A stretch of 64,000 nucleotides of DNA from Zea mays (taxonomy: Eukaryota; Streptophyta; Magnoliopsida; Poales; Poaceae). Made by a program: the position numbers and the translations under genes. The stretch's first letter is position 1; every line of letters begins with the position of its first letter. This document shows positions 13,301 to 23,249 of the stretch, one piece after another. A model generated the notes under the pieces. It saw nothing but the letters and a program-made list of their open reading frames with translations. It was not told the origin of the DNA and searched no databases. The stretch spans positions 11,346,850 through 11,410,849 of the forward strand of contig NC_050102.1 of NCBI RefSeq assembly GCF_902167145.1, read 5' to 3'.

Positions 13301-13765
13301 TTTGGTATTTACTTACACTTAGTAATTGCTAATAAAATTTTGATCAACTACTTAAAAGCAATGCTCAGCTTTAACCATTCTCTTTGATAAGCCTTACACT
13401 CCATGAGCTCCCACCTTTGGTGAGTTCATGTCACATTATTCCCCACGACTTGTTGAGCAATGAACGTATGTGGGCTCACCCTTGCTGTCTCACACCCCCC
13501 ACAAGAGAAGAACAGGTGGTTCAGGAGGAGCCACAAGGCGAGGAGTTTGATCTGATCTAGGTGGCGTTTCTCAGTTGACATTGGCGCCAACGATCCTTAG
13601 TTCGTTTTATGTTTATTCTTTTATTTTGTAATAAGTCTTCCGATATGTAATAAATACTCTGATTATTGTGACATTTATCTCTATACACTCTGTTATTGTA
13701 TATGTTGTCTTCTTGGCGCATGTATGAGATGCACCTGGCTTTGTTCCTTAAAGCCGGGTGTGACA
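10348..13765 (+). repeat. 5' LTR of the Tekay-like element
   Basis: 3,418 bp from TGTAAC to GTGACA. It has an AT-rich start, a GC-rich middle with a TATAAGG box at 11139-11145, and a long downstream section. It aligns with 26714-30144 for its whole length apart from its first few bases. Small open frames inside (for example 10823-11143) recur in the other LTR and have no known domain; they are by-products of GC-rich sequence. Confidence 0.9.
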
Positions 13766-14389
13766 GAAGTGGTATCAGAGGAAATGTTGACTGTAGGACA
13801 AAACCTAGATAGAAATGGACAAACCCTCTCCTACTTACCTTACTCTGACTCATTCTATACTTATCTCATCTTGATCTTGTCTCACCTTCTGCTACTCTAC
13901 TCTGGTTAATCTTATCTTTTCTACTCTAAGACAAGATGGATTTCACACCTTGGAATCCTACCACTATGATCTTTTTAAGAGATAGGGAACCCAAGACAAA
14001 ATTTAAAACTATTTTCTTTAAAAATGTTGTTTGATTGTGCTGATGCTAAATGCCTGATTTGCTTCTTTGATTGATTGAATTATTATAGATGGACATCTTA
14101 GTATGTACCACCATAAGGTAATAAATTAGCTATGGTAGGTAAAATATTAATCCGCTTAACTAATAAATCCCCCATAGTAACATTTCTCGTAATTACTCGC
14201 CTTGTCTACAATTCTTCCTTTCTTACCCTGTGTTCTAACCCAGATGGGCTACCCCTATAGTGTTAGAAGAGAGCACTATAGATGTGATCCCTGGTATGTC
14301 ATGGTTAAGAAAGGCAAAGGCACTTTATACATTGTGCTAAGGGAACCGTAGAACTCACCAGTTCCAAAGGACAAAGATTTGAAGTTGAG
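13766..14389 (+). other. Tekay-like leader with PBS; gag lost
   Basis: The primer-binding site TGGTATCAGAG (13770-13780, initiator Met-tRNA type) follows the LTR after four bases. Next come a pyrimidine-rich leader (13810-13930) and AT-rich sequence without a CCHC zinc knuckle or any gag-like frame. A few codons near 14300-14390 resemble the stretch just before reverse transcriptase. gag and protease have been deleted. Confidence 0.6.
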
Positions 14390-15093
14390 TTGGTCATTGA
14401 TCTCTTACCTGGGACTGCTCCTATTTCTAAACGGCTATATAGGATGTCCGTAGGAGAACTAAAGGAACTTAAGAAGCAATTAATGGAATTACAAGAGGCT
14501 GGATATATTCATCTGAATTCTTCACCTTGTGGAGCACCGGTTCTAATTGTACAGAAGAAAGAAGGATCACAAGGGATGTGCGTGGATTATAGGACCCTTA
14601 ATGATGTTACTGTGAAGAACAAGTATCCATTACCCCGCATTGAAGATTTATTTAATCGGATAAGAGGTGCAAGAGTATTCTCGAAGATCGATCTCCGATC
14701 AAGATACCATCAAATGAAGATTAGGCCATCGGATATTCCCAAGACGGATTGCTCGACTCGATATGGATTATATGAGTTCACTGTTATGTCATTTGGATTA
14801 ACCAATGCACCAACTTATTTTATGAATTTGATGAATAAGGTGTTTATGGAGTATTTGGACAGATTCGTCGTGGTGTTCATCGACGATATTCTTATCTATT
14901 CTAAGAGTGAAAGTGATCATGAAGAACATCTAAGGTTGGTGTTACAGAAACTACGAGATAATCAGCTCTACGCCAAGTTTAGTAAGTGCGAGTTTTGGAT
15001 TGACAAGGTGCCATTTCTTGGACATATCATTTCTAATGGAGGAATATCAGTGGATCCTACTAAGGTTAAGGAGATAATGGAGTGGAGAGTACC
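14390..15093 (+). pseudogene. Tekay-like pol, part 1: reverse transcriptase N-terminal half
   Basis: An open frame of about 235 codons with gypsy reverse transcriptase blocks: the [12 protein letters not shown] entry motif, [40 protein letters not shown], the active-site FIDDILIYS and the downstream FLGHIIS. It is cut at 15093 by the Opie insertion and resumes at 24571. The true reading frame would have entered from upstream; no start codon is expected here. It is not functional because the frame is interrupted and the second half carries stops. Confidence 0.9.
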
Positions 15094-15292
15094 TGAAAGG
15101 GAATTAGGCTTACACCTAGTTCCTAAATAATTTTGGTGGTTGAATTGCCCAACACAAATAATTGGACTAACTAGTTTGCCCAAGTGTGTAGATTATACAG
15201 GTGTAAAAGGTTCACACTCAGCCAATAAAAAGACCAAGTTTTGGATTCAATAAAGGAGCAAAGGGGCAACCGAAGGCACCCCTGGTCTGGCG

Positions 15293-15792
15293 CACCGGAC
15301 TGTCCGGTGTGCCACCGGACAGTGAACAGTACCTGTCCGGTGCACCAGGGGACTCAGACTCAAACTCGCCACCTTCGGGAATTTCCAGGGGCGACTCGGC
15401 TATAATTCACCGGACTGTCCGGTGTACACCGGACAGTGTCCGGTGCGCCAAGGGAGGTCGGCCTCAGGAACTCGCCAGCTTCGGGAAACGCCAACGGCTA
15501 GTCCACTATAATTCACCGGACTGTCCGGTGTGCACCGGACTGTCCGGTGCGCCTCCGAAGCAACGGTCATCTCCGCGCCAACAGCTCTCTGCCGCGCATT
15601 TAATGCGCGCTCTGCGCGCGCAGAAGTCAGAATCGCCCATGCTGGCACACCGGACATCAAACAGTACCTGTCCGGTGTGCACCGGACATCTAGGCGGGCC
15701 CACAAGTCAGAAGCTCCAACGGTCAGAATCCAACGGCAGTGATGACGTGGCAGGGGCACCGGACTGTCCGGTGTGCACCGGACTGTCCGGTG
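15293..15792. repeat. Six exact copies of a 17-bp LTR palindrome
   Basis: CACCGGACTGTCCGGTG (8-bp arms around one central base) starts at 15293, 15408, 15514, 15533, 15757 and 15776. Four copies form two pairs with starts exactly 19 bp apart, leaving a TG spacer. Partly matching CCGGACA/TGTCCGG pieces lie between. The same set recurs in the 3' LTR shifted by 8,156 bp. Conserved LTR palindromes of this kind are known from Sireviruses; their role is not settled. Confidence 0.9.
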
Positions 15793-15842
15793 CGCCATCG
15801 AGCAGACGCCTCCAGCCAACGGTCAAGTTTGGTGGTTGGGGC

Positions 15843-15850
15843 TATAAATA
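15843..15850 (+). promoter_or_regulatory. TATA box of Opie-like 5' LTR
   Basis: TATAAATA sits between two arms of a GGTTGGGG / CCCCAACC inverted repeat, about 50 bp after the last palindrome. The same arrangement occurs in the 3' LTR (23999-24006) and in both LTRs of the second Opie-like element (41727-41734, 49831-49838). Confidence 0.75.
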
Positions 15851-16416
15851 CCCCAACCACCCCACCATTCATTGCATCCAAGTTTTCCACTTCTCAACTA
15901 CTACAAGAGCTCTAGCATTCAATTCTAGACACACAAAAGAGATCAAATCCTCTCCAATTCCACACAAAGCCCTAGTGACTAGTGAGAGTGATTTGCCGTG
16001 TTCATTTGAGCTCTTGCGCTTGGATTGCTTCTTTTCTTTCTCACTTGCTCTTGAGATCACAACTCCATTGTAATCAAGGCAAGAGGCACCAATTGTGTGG
16101 TGGCCCTTGCGGGGAAGTTTTGTTCCCGGCTTTGATTTGAGAAGAGAAGCTCACTCGGTCCAAGGGACCGTTTGAGAGAGGGAAGGGTTGAAAGAGACCC
16201 GGCCTTTGTGGCCTCCTCAACGGGGAGTAGGTTTGCAAGAACCGAACCTCGGTAAAACAAATCTCCGTGTCTCACTTGCTTATTCGCTTGGGATTTGTTT
16301 TGCGCCCTCTCTCTCGGACTCGTTTATATTTCTAACGCTAACCCGGCTTGTAGTTGTGTTTATATTTGTAAATTTCAGTTTCGCCCTATTCACCCCCCCT
16401 CTAGGCGACTATCAAT

Positions 16417-16429
16417 TGGTATCAGAGCC
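16417..16429 (+). promoter_or_regulatory. Primer-binding site, Opie-like element A
   Basis: TGGTATCAGAGCC begins two bases after the 5' LTR and is complementary to the 3' end of plant initiator Met-tRNA, the usual minus-strand primer of copia elements. Confidence 0.9.
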
Positions 16430-16462
16430 CGGTGCTTCATTAGAGCCTAACCGCTCGAAGTG

Positions 16463-19156
16463 ATGTCGGGAGATCACGCCAAGAAGGAGATGGAGACCGG
16501 CGAAAAGCCCACTACAAGCCACGGGAGCACTTCATCGGAAGAGTCCCGCACCAAGAGGAAGGAGAAGAAGAAGGACTCCTCCAAACGGAAGGAGAAAAAG
16601 TCTTCCTCTTCTCATCACAAAGAGAAGAAGGAAAAATCTTCTTCTCACAAGCCGCATCGGAGAGGGGACAAGCACAAAAGGATGAGGAAGGTGGTCTACT
16701 ACGAGACCGACACTTCATCAACATCAACCTCCGACTCCGACGCGCCCTCCATCACTTCTAAGCGCCAAGAGCGCAAGAAGTATAGTAAGATCCCCCTACG
16801 CTACCCTCGCATTTCCAAACATACACCTTTACTTTCCGTCCCATTAGGCAAACCACCAACTTTTGATGGTGAAGATTACGCTAGGTGGAGCGATTTAATG
16901 CGATTTCATCTAACCTCGCTCCACAAAAGTATATGGGATGTTGTTGAGTTTGGTGCACAGGTACCGTCAGTAGGGGATGAAAACTATGATGAGGATGAGG
17001 TGGCCCAAATCGAGCACTTCAACTCTCAAGCAACAACAATACTCTTAGCCTCTTTAAGTAGAGAAGAGTATAACAAAGTTCAAGGGTTGAAGAACGCAAA
17101 GGAGATTTGGGATTTACTCAAGACCGCGCATGAAGGTGATGAGCTCACCAAGATCACCAAGCGGGAAACGATTGAGGGGGAGCTCGGTCGGTTCCGGCTT
17201 CGCAAAGGGGAGGAGCCACAACACATGTACAATCGGCTCAAGACCTTGGTGAACCAAGCGCGCAACCTCGGGAGCGTAAAATGGGATGACCACGAGGTGG
17301 TTAAGGTTATTCTAAGATCACTTATTTTCCTTAACCCTACTCAAGTTCAATTAATTCGTGGTAATCCTAGATATACTAAAATGACCCCCGAGGAAGTTAT
17401 CGGGAATTTTGTAAGTTTTGAGTGCATGATCGAAGGCTCGAGGAAGATCAACGAGCTTGATGATGCCACCACATCCGAAGCTCAACCCGTTGCATTCAAG
17501 GCAACGGAGGAGAAGAAGGAGGAGTCTACACCAAGTCGACAACCCATAGACGCCTCCAAGCTCGACAATGAGGAAATGGCGCTCGTCATCAAGAGCTTCC
17601 GCCAAATCCTCAAGCAAAGGAGGGGAAAGGATTACAAGTCCCGCTCCAAGAAGGTTTGCTACAAGTGTGGTAAGCCCGGTCATTTTATTGCTAAATGTCC
17701 TATATCTAGTGACAGTGACCGAGGCGACGACAAGAAGGGGAGAAGAAAGGAGAAGAAGAGGTACTACAAGAAGAAGGGTGGCGATGCCCATGTTTGTCGC
17801 GAGTGGGACTCCGACGAAAGCTCAAGCGACTCCTCCGACGACGAGGACGCCGCCAACATCGCTGTCACCAAGGGACTCCTCTTCCCCAACGTCGGCCACA
17901 AGTGCCTCATGGCAAAGGACGGCAAAAAGAAGGTTAAATCCAAATCCTCCACTAAATATGAATCCTCTAGTGATGACAATGCTAGTGATGAAGAAGATAA
18001 TTTGTGTTCCCTTTTTGCCAACCTTAACATAGCTCAAAAGGAAAAATTGAATGAATTGGTTAGTGCTATTCATGAAAAGGATGACCTTTTGGATTCCCAA
18101 GAGGATTGTCTAATTAAAGAAAACAAAAAACATGTTAAGGTTAAAAAGGCTTATGCTCTTGAAATTGAGAAATGTGAAAAATTATCTAGTGAGCTAAGCA
18201 CTTGTCGTGAGATGATTGACAACCTTAGAAATGAAAATGCTATTTTAAATGCTAAGGTTGATTCACATGTTTGTAATGTTTCAATTCCCAATCTTAGAGA
18301 TGATAATGTTGACTTGCTTGCTAAGATTGATGAATTGAATGTATCTCTTGCTAGCCTTAGATTAGAGAATGAAAATTTAATTGCTAAGGCTAAAGATTTT
18401 GATGTTTGCAAAGTTACAATTTCCAATCTTAAAGATAAAAATGATATTCTTCATGCTAAGATTGTGGAACTTGATTCTTGCAAACCCTCTACATCTACCA
18501 TTGAGCATGTCACTATTTGTGCTAGATGTAGAGATATTGATGTTAATGCTATTCATGATCACATGATCTTAAATAAGCAACAAAATGATCATATAGCTAA
18601 ACTTGATGCTAAAATTGCCGAGCACAACTTAGAAAATGAGAAATTTAAATTTGCTCGTAGCATGCTTTATAATGGGAGACGCCCTGGCATTAAGGATGGC
18701 ATTGGCTTCCAGAGGGGAGACAATGTCAAAATTAGTGCCCCTCCTAAAAGATTGTCAAATTTTGTTAAGGGCAAGGCTCCCATGCCTCAGGATAACGAGG
18801 GTTACATTTTATACCCTGCCGGTTATCCCGAGGACAAAATTAGGAAAATTCATTCTAGGAAGTCTCACTCTGCCCCTAATCATGCTCTTATGTATAAGGG
18901 TGAGACATCTAGCTCTAGGCAACCAACCCGTGCCAAGTTGCCTAGAAAGAAAACTCCTAGTGCATCAAACGATCATAACATTTCATTTAAAACTTTTGAT
19001 GCATCTTATGTTTTGACTAACAAATCCGGCAAGGTAGTTGCCAAATATGTTGGGGGCAAGCACAAGGGCTTCAAGACTTGTGTTTGGGTACCCAAAGTTC
19101 TTGTGTCTAATGCCAAAGGACCCAAAACCGTTTGGGTACCTAAAGTCAAGAACTAA
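16463..19156 (+). CDS. gag: Sirevirus Gag (long, with one CCHC zinc knuckle)
   Basis: 897 codons. ATG 16463 is preferred over the in-frame GTG just upstream because plant translation uses ATG. The first ~110 residues are very rich in Lys, Ser and Glu. A copia-type gag domain follows (residues about 115-320, with FDGEDYARWSDLMRFHL). The zinc knuckle CYKCGKPGHFIAKC has metal ligands at residues 399, 402, 407 and 412. An acidic/serine-rich section comes next, then a long heptad-like region rich in Leu, Glu, Lys and Asn (about residues 510-735, predicted coiled coil), and a basic tail ending WVPKVKN. It forms the particle shell and packages RNA in the cytoplasm. It is much longer than ordinary copia gags, as in other Sireviruses. 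pol follows in a different frame. There is no break. Confidence 0.93.
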   Translation: MSGDHAKKEMETGEKPTTSHGSTSSEESRTKRKEKKKDSSKRKEKKSSSSHHKEKKEKSSSHKPHRRGDKHKRMRKVVYYETDTSSTSTSDSDAPSITSKRQERKKYSKIPLRYPRISKHTPLLSVPLGKPPTFDGEDYARWSDLMRFHLTSLHKSIWDVVEFGAQVPSVGDENYDEDEVAQIEHFNSQATTILLASLSREEYNKVQGLKNAKEIWDLLKTAHEGDELTKITKRETIEGELGRFRLRKGEEPQHMYNRLKTLVNQARNLGSVKWDDHEVVKVILRSLIFLNPTQVQLIRGNPRYTKMTPEEVIGNFVSFECMIEGSRKINELDDATTSEAQPVAFKATEEKKEESTPSRQPIDASKLDNEEMALVIKSFRQILKQRRGKDYKSRSKKVCYKCGKPGHFIAKCPISSDSDRGDDKKGRRKEKKRYYKKKGGDAHVCREWDSDESSSDSSDDEDAANIAVTKGLLFPNVGHKCLMAKDGKKKVKSKSSTKYESSSDDNASDEEDNLCSLFANLNIAQKEKLNELVSAIHEKDDLLDSQEDCLIKENKKHVKVKKAYALEIEKCEKLSSELSTCREMIDNLRNENAILNAKVDSHVCNVSIPNLRDDNVDLLAKIDELNVSLASLRLENENLIAKAKDFDVCKVTISNLKDKNDILHAKIVELDSCKPSTSTIEHVTICARCRDIDVNAIHDHMILNKQQNDHIAKLDAKIAEHNLENEKFKFARSMLYNGRRPGIKDGIGFQRGDNVKISAPPKRLSNFVKGKAPMPQDNEGYILYPAGYPEDKIRKIHSRKSHSAPNHALMYKGETSSSRQPTRAKLPRKKTPSASNDHNISFKTFDASYVLTNKSGKVVAKYVGGKHKGFKTCVWVPKVLVSNAKGPKTVWVPKVKN

Positions 19157-19169
19157 AATTGTTTTGTAG

Positions 19170-22100
19170 GTTTATGCATCCGGGGGCTCAAGTTGGATAC
19201 TCGACAGCGGGTGCACAAACCACATGACCGGGGAGAAAAGGATGTTCTCCTCATATGAGAAAAACCAAGATCCCCAACGAGCTATCACATTCGGGGATGG
19301 AAATCAAGGTTTGGTCAAAGGACTTGGTAAAATTGCTATATCTCCTGACCATTCTATTTCCAATGTTTTTCTTGTTGATTCTTTAGATTACAACTTGCTT
19401 TCTGTTTCCCAATTATGTCAAATGGGCTACAACTGTCTTTTTACTGATACAGGTGTCACTGTCTTTAGAAGAAGTGATGATTCAATAGCATTCAAGGGTG
19501 TGTTAGAGGGTCAGCTATACTTAGTAGATTTTGATAAAGCTGAACTTGACACATGCTTAATTGCTAAGACTAACATGGGTTGGCTCTGGCACCGCCGACT
19601 AGCCCATGTTGGGATGAAGAATCTTCATAAGCTTCTAAAGGGAGAGCACATTTTAGGATTAACAAATGTTCATTTTGAGAAAGACAGGATTTGTAGCGCA
19701 TGCCAGGCGGGGAAGCAAGTTGGAGTCCATCATCCACACAAGAACATCATGACGACCGACAGGCCGCTTGAGCTACTCCACATGGATCTTTTCGGCCCGA
19801 TTGCTTACATAAGCATCGGCGGGAGTAAGTATTGTCTTGTAATAGTGGATGATTATTCTCGCTTCACTTGGGTATTCTTTTTACAGGAAAAATCTCAAAC
19901 CCAAGAAACCTTAAAGGGATTCTTGAGACGGGCTCAAAATGAGTTCGGCTTAAGGATCAAGAAAATAAGAAGCGACAACAGAACGGAGTTCAAGAACTCA
20001 CAAATTGAAGGCTTCCTTGAGGAGGAGGGCATCAAGCATGAGTTCTCCTCTCCCTACACGCCACAACAAAATGGTGTAGTGGAGAGAAAGAATCGAACTC
20101 TATTGGACATGGCAAGAACCATGCTTGATGAGTACAAGACACCGGACCGGTTTTGGGCTGAAGCGGTCAACACCGCCTGCTACGCCATCAACCGGTTATA
20201 TCTTCACCGAATCCTCAAGAAGACATCATATGAACTCCTAACCGGTAAAAAGCCCAACATTTCATACTTTAGAGTTTTTGGTAGCAAATGCTTTATTCTT
20301 GTTAAAAGAGGTAGAAAATCTAAATTTGCTCCTAAAACTGTAGAAGGCTTTTTACTTGGTTATGACTCAAACACAAAGGCATATAGGGTCTTTAACAAGT
20401 CCACTGGACTAGTTGAAGTCTCATGTGACGTTGTGTTTGATGAAACTAACGGCTCTCAAGTAGAGCAAGCTGATCTTGATGAGATAGGTAATGAAGAGGC
20501 TCCATGCATAGCGCTAAGGAACATGTCCATTGGGGACGTGTGTCCTAAGGAATCCGAAGAGCCTTCAAGAGCACAAGATCAACCATCCTCCACCACGCAA
20601 GCATCTCCACCAACTCAAAATGATGATGAGGCTCAAGTTGATGAAGGACAAAATCAAGAAGATAAGCCACCTCAAGATGATGGCAATGATCAAGGGGGAG
20701 ATGCAAATGATCAAGAAAAGGAGGATGAGGAAGAACCAAGGCCGCCACACCCAAGAGTCCACCAAGCAATCCAACGAGATCACCCCGTCGACACCATCCT
20801 CGACGACATTCATAAGGGGGTAACCACTCGATCTCGTGTTGCACATTTTTGTGAACATTACTCTTTTGTTTCCTCTATTGAGCCACACAGGATAGAGGAA
20901 GCACTTCAAGATTCGGATTGGGTGGTGGCAATGCAAGAGGAGCTCAACAATTTCACAAGGAACGAGGTATGGCATTTAGTTCCACGTCCTAACCAAAATG
21001 TTGTAGGAACCAAATGGGTCTTCCGCAACAAGCAAGATGAGCATGGTGTGGTGACAAGGAACAAAGCTCGACTCGTGGCCAAAGGGTATTCACAAGTCGA
21101 AGGTTTGGATTTCGGTGAAACCTATGCACCTGTAGCTAGGCTTGAGTCAATTCGCATATTATTGGCCTATGCTACTTACCATGGCTTTAAGCTCTATCAA
21201 ATGGACGTGAAAAGTGCCTTCCTCAACGGACCAATCAAGGAAGAGGTCTATGTTGAGCAACCTCCCGGCTTTGAAGACAGTGAGTACCCTAACCATGTCT
21301 ATAGGCTCTCTAAGGCGCTTTATGGGCTCAAGCAAGCCCCAAGAGCATGGTATGAATGCCTAAGAGATTTCCTTATTTCTAATGGCTTCAAAGTCGGCAA
21401 GGCCGATCCTACACTCTTTACTAAAACTCTTGAAAATGACTTGTTTGTATGCCAAATTTATGTTGATGATATTATATTTGGGTCTACTAACGAGTCTACA
21501 TGTGAAGAGTTTAGTAGGATCATGACACAGAAATTCGAGATGTCGATGATGGGGGAGTTGAAGTATTTTCTAGGATTCCAAGTCAAGCAACTCCAAGAGG
21601 GCACCTTCATTTGCCAAACGAAGTACACTCAAGACATTCTAACCAAGTTTGGAATGAAGGATGCCAAGCCCATCAAGACACCCATGGGAACCAATGGGCA
21701 TCTCGACCTCGACACGGGAGGTAAATCCGTCGATCAAAAGGTATACCGGTCGATGATTGGTTCATTGCTTTATTTATGTGCATCTCGACCGGATATTATG
21801 CTTTCCGTTTGCATGTGTGCAAGATTTCAATCCGACCCTAAGGAATCCCACCTTACGGCCGTAAAACGAATCTTGAGATATTTGGCTTTTACTCCTAAGT
21901 TTGGGCTTTGGTACCCTCGGGGATCCACATTTGATTTGATTGGTTATTCGGATGCCGATTGGGCGGGGTGCAAAATCAATAGGAAGAGCACATCGGGGAC
22001 TTGCCAGTTCTTGGGAAGATCCTTGGTGTCTTGGGCTTCAAAGAAGCAAAATTCGGTCGCTCTTTCCACCGCCGAAGCCGAGTACATTGCCGCAGGTCAT

Positions 22101-22415
22101 TGTTGCGCGCAATTGCTTTGGATGAGGCAAACCCTGCGGGACTATGGTTACAATTTAACCAAAGTCCCTTTGCTATGTGATAATGAGAGTGCAATCAAAA
22201 TGGCCGACAATCCCGTCGAGCATAGCCGCACTAAGCACATAGCCATTCGGTATCATTTTCTTAGGGATCACCAACAAAAGGGAGATATCGAGATTTCTTA
22301 CATTAACACTAAAGATCAATTAGCCGATATCTTTACCAAGCCTCTTGATGAACAATCTTTTACCAGACTTAGGCATGAGCTCAATATTCTTGATTCTAGA
22401 AATTTCTTTTGCTAG
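19170..22415 (+). CDS. pol: Sirevirus Pol: protease, integrase, reverse transcriptase, RNase H
   Basis: Open frame of 1,081 codons in the +1 frame relative to gag, starting right after an in-frame TAG (19167-19169). Order: protease with WILDSG; the H/H/C/C zinc region of integrase (WHRRLAH to CSACQAGK); integrase core with DLFGP, SDN and ERKNR; reverse transcriptase with [27 protein letters not shown] and active-site YVDDIIFGS; RNase H with DADWAGC and [10 protein letters not shown]; conserved tail ADIFTKPL. It is cleaved by its own protease, then copies the RNA and inserts the cDNA. The ATG at 19224 lies after the protease active site, so it is not the true start; expression must use frameshifting, splicing or another recoding route. 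Oddity: the integrase SDNGTEF motif reads SDNRTEF (codon 19980-19982), which may impair integration. Confidence 0.92.
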   Translation, partial: VYASGGSSWILDSGCTNHMTGEKRMFSSYEKNQDPQRAITFGDGNQGLVKGLGKIAISPDHSISNVFLVDSLDYNLLSVSQLCQMGYNCLFTDTGVTVFRRSDDSIAFKGVLEGQLYLVDFDKAELDTCLIAKTNMGWLWHRRLAHVGMKNLHKLLKGEHILGLTNVHFEKDRICSACQAGKQVGVHHPHKNIMTTDRPLELLHMDLFGPIAYISIGGSKYCLVIVDDYSRFTWVFFLQEKSQTQETLKGFLRRAQNEFGLRIKKIRSDNRTEFKNSQIEGFLEEEGIKHEFSSPYTPQQNGVVERKNRTLLDMARTMLDEYKTPDRFWAEAVNTACYAINRLYLHRILKKTSYELLTGKKPNISYFRVFGSKCFILVKRGRKSKFAPKTVEGFLLGYDSNTKAYRVFNKSTGLVEVSCDVVFDETNGSQVEQADLDEIGNEEAPCIALRNMSIGDVCPKESEEPSRAQDQPSSTTQASPPTQNDDEAQVDEGQNQEDKPPQDDGNDQGGDANDQEKEDEEEPRPPHPRVHQAIQRDHPVDTILDDIHKGVTTRSRVAHFCEHYSFVSSIEPHRIEEALQDSDWVVAMQEELNNFTRNEVWHLVPRPNQNVVGTKWVFRNKQDEHGVVTRNKARLVAKGYSQVEGLDFGETYAPVARLESIRILLAYATYHGFKLYQMDVKSAFLNGPIKEEVYVEQPPGFEDSEYPNHVYRLSKALYGLKQAPRAWYECLRDFLISNGFKVGKADPTLFTKTLENDLFVCQIYVDDIIFGSTNESTCEEFSRIMTQKFEMSMMGELKYFLGFQVKQLQEGTFICQTKYTQDILTKFGMKDAKPIKTPMGTNGHLDLDTGGKSVDQKVYRSMIGSLLYLCASRPDIMLSVCMCARFQSDPKESHLTAVKRILRYLAFTPKFGLWYPRGSTFDLIGYSDADWAGCKINRKSTSGTCQFLGRSLVSWASKKQNSVALSTAEAEYIAAGHCCAQLLWMRQTLRDYGYNLTKVPLLCDNESAIKMADNPVEHSRTKHIAIRYHFLRDHQQKGDIEISYINTKDQLADIFTKPLDEQSFTRLRHELNILDSRNFFC

Positions 22416-23249
22416 CTTGCACTCATAGCTCATTTGAATACCTTCAATTATATCTCTTTTATATGCTATGACCAATGTGTTTTCAAGTCTATTTCAAACC
22501 AAGTCATAGGTATATTGAAAGGGAATTGGAGTCTTCGGCAAAGACAAAGGCTTCCACTCCGTAACTCATACTTCGCCATCACTCCAAGCATCTCTCTATT
22601 CCTTGGGGAGGAATGAGAATTCAAAGCAAAAGGACTTCGTCTTTGGTATAATCTTAACTCATTTACTTATGACCAAAGGGGACGATAGTACCTAAGGGCT
22701 CTAATGGTTCCGTTTTTGGCGATTCATGCCAAAAAGGGGGAGAAATGAGCCCAAAGCAAAAGGACCGCACCACCACCAATTTCAAAACTTAGTGTTTTCC
22801 AAGAAGTATTTATCAATTGGGATCCTGTTGTGTTCAAAAGGGGGAGAAAGTAGTATTTCAAAATGGTATATCAAAACCCTCTTGAACACTAAGAGGAGGA
22901 TTTAATTTAGGGGGAGTTTTGTTTAGTCAAAGGAAAAGCATTTGAAACAGAGGGAGAAAATTTCAAATCTTGAAAATGCTTTGCAAACTCTTATTCATTT
23001 ACCTTTGACTATTTGCAAAAGATCTTTGAAATGAATTTACAAAAATTTTTTTGCAAAAACAAAACATGTGGTGCAAACGTGGTCCAAAATACTAAATAAG
23101 AAAGAAACATTCCATGCATATCTTGTAAGCAGCTATATTGGCTCAATTCCAAGCAACCTTTACACTTACATTATGCAAACTAGTTCAAATTATGCACATC
23201 TCTGTTTGCTTTGGTTTGTGTTGGCATCAATCACCAAAAAGGGGGAGAT
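22416..23249 (+). other. Sirevirus 3' untranslated region with multiple polypurine tracts
   Basis: No ORF of note. Purine runs of the AAAAGGGGGAG type occur at 22731-22742, 22836-22846, about 22909-22916 and 22949-22960, and the final one (23236-23247) abuts the 3' LTR and is the expected plus-strand primer. Repeated polypurine tracts between pol and the 3' LTR are a recognised Sirevirus trait. Confidence 0.85.

Larger units (their letters stand above)
15094..16414 (+). repeat. 5' LTR of Opie-like element A
   Basis: 1,321 bp, TGAAAGGG at the start and GACTATCA at the end. It contains six exact palindromes, the TATAAATA promoter box at 15843-15850, and a long R/U5 region ending in a C-rich CACCCCCCCTCTAGG stretch. 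The 254-codon open frame 15309-16073 is an artefact of the repeated palindromes and is present identically in the other LTR. Confidence 0.95.

Noticed and set aside
15293..15792. Regular palindromic repeats that superficially resemble a CRISPR array
   Set aside because: Plant nuclear LTR context, copies in every LTR, uneven spacing and no unique spacers of constant length.
15309..16073. 254-codon open frame in the Opie LTR, repeated at 23465-24229
   Set aside because: It lies wholly in the LTR, is present identically in both copies, and its residues merely translate the repeated palindromes. No domain, and related LTRs break the frame.
16460..16462. GTG as the gag start codon
   Set aside because: Plant translation starts at ATG; the adjacent ATG at 16463 is preferred, and the same holds at 42344 in element B.
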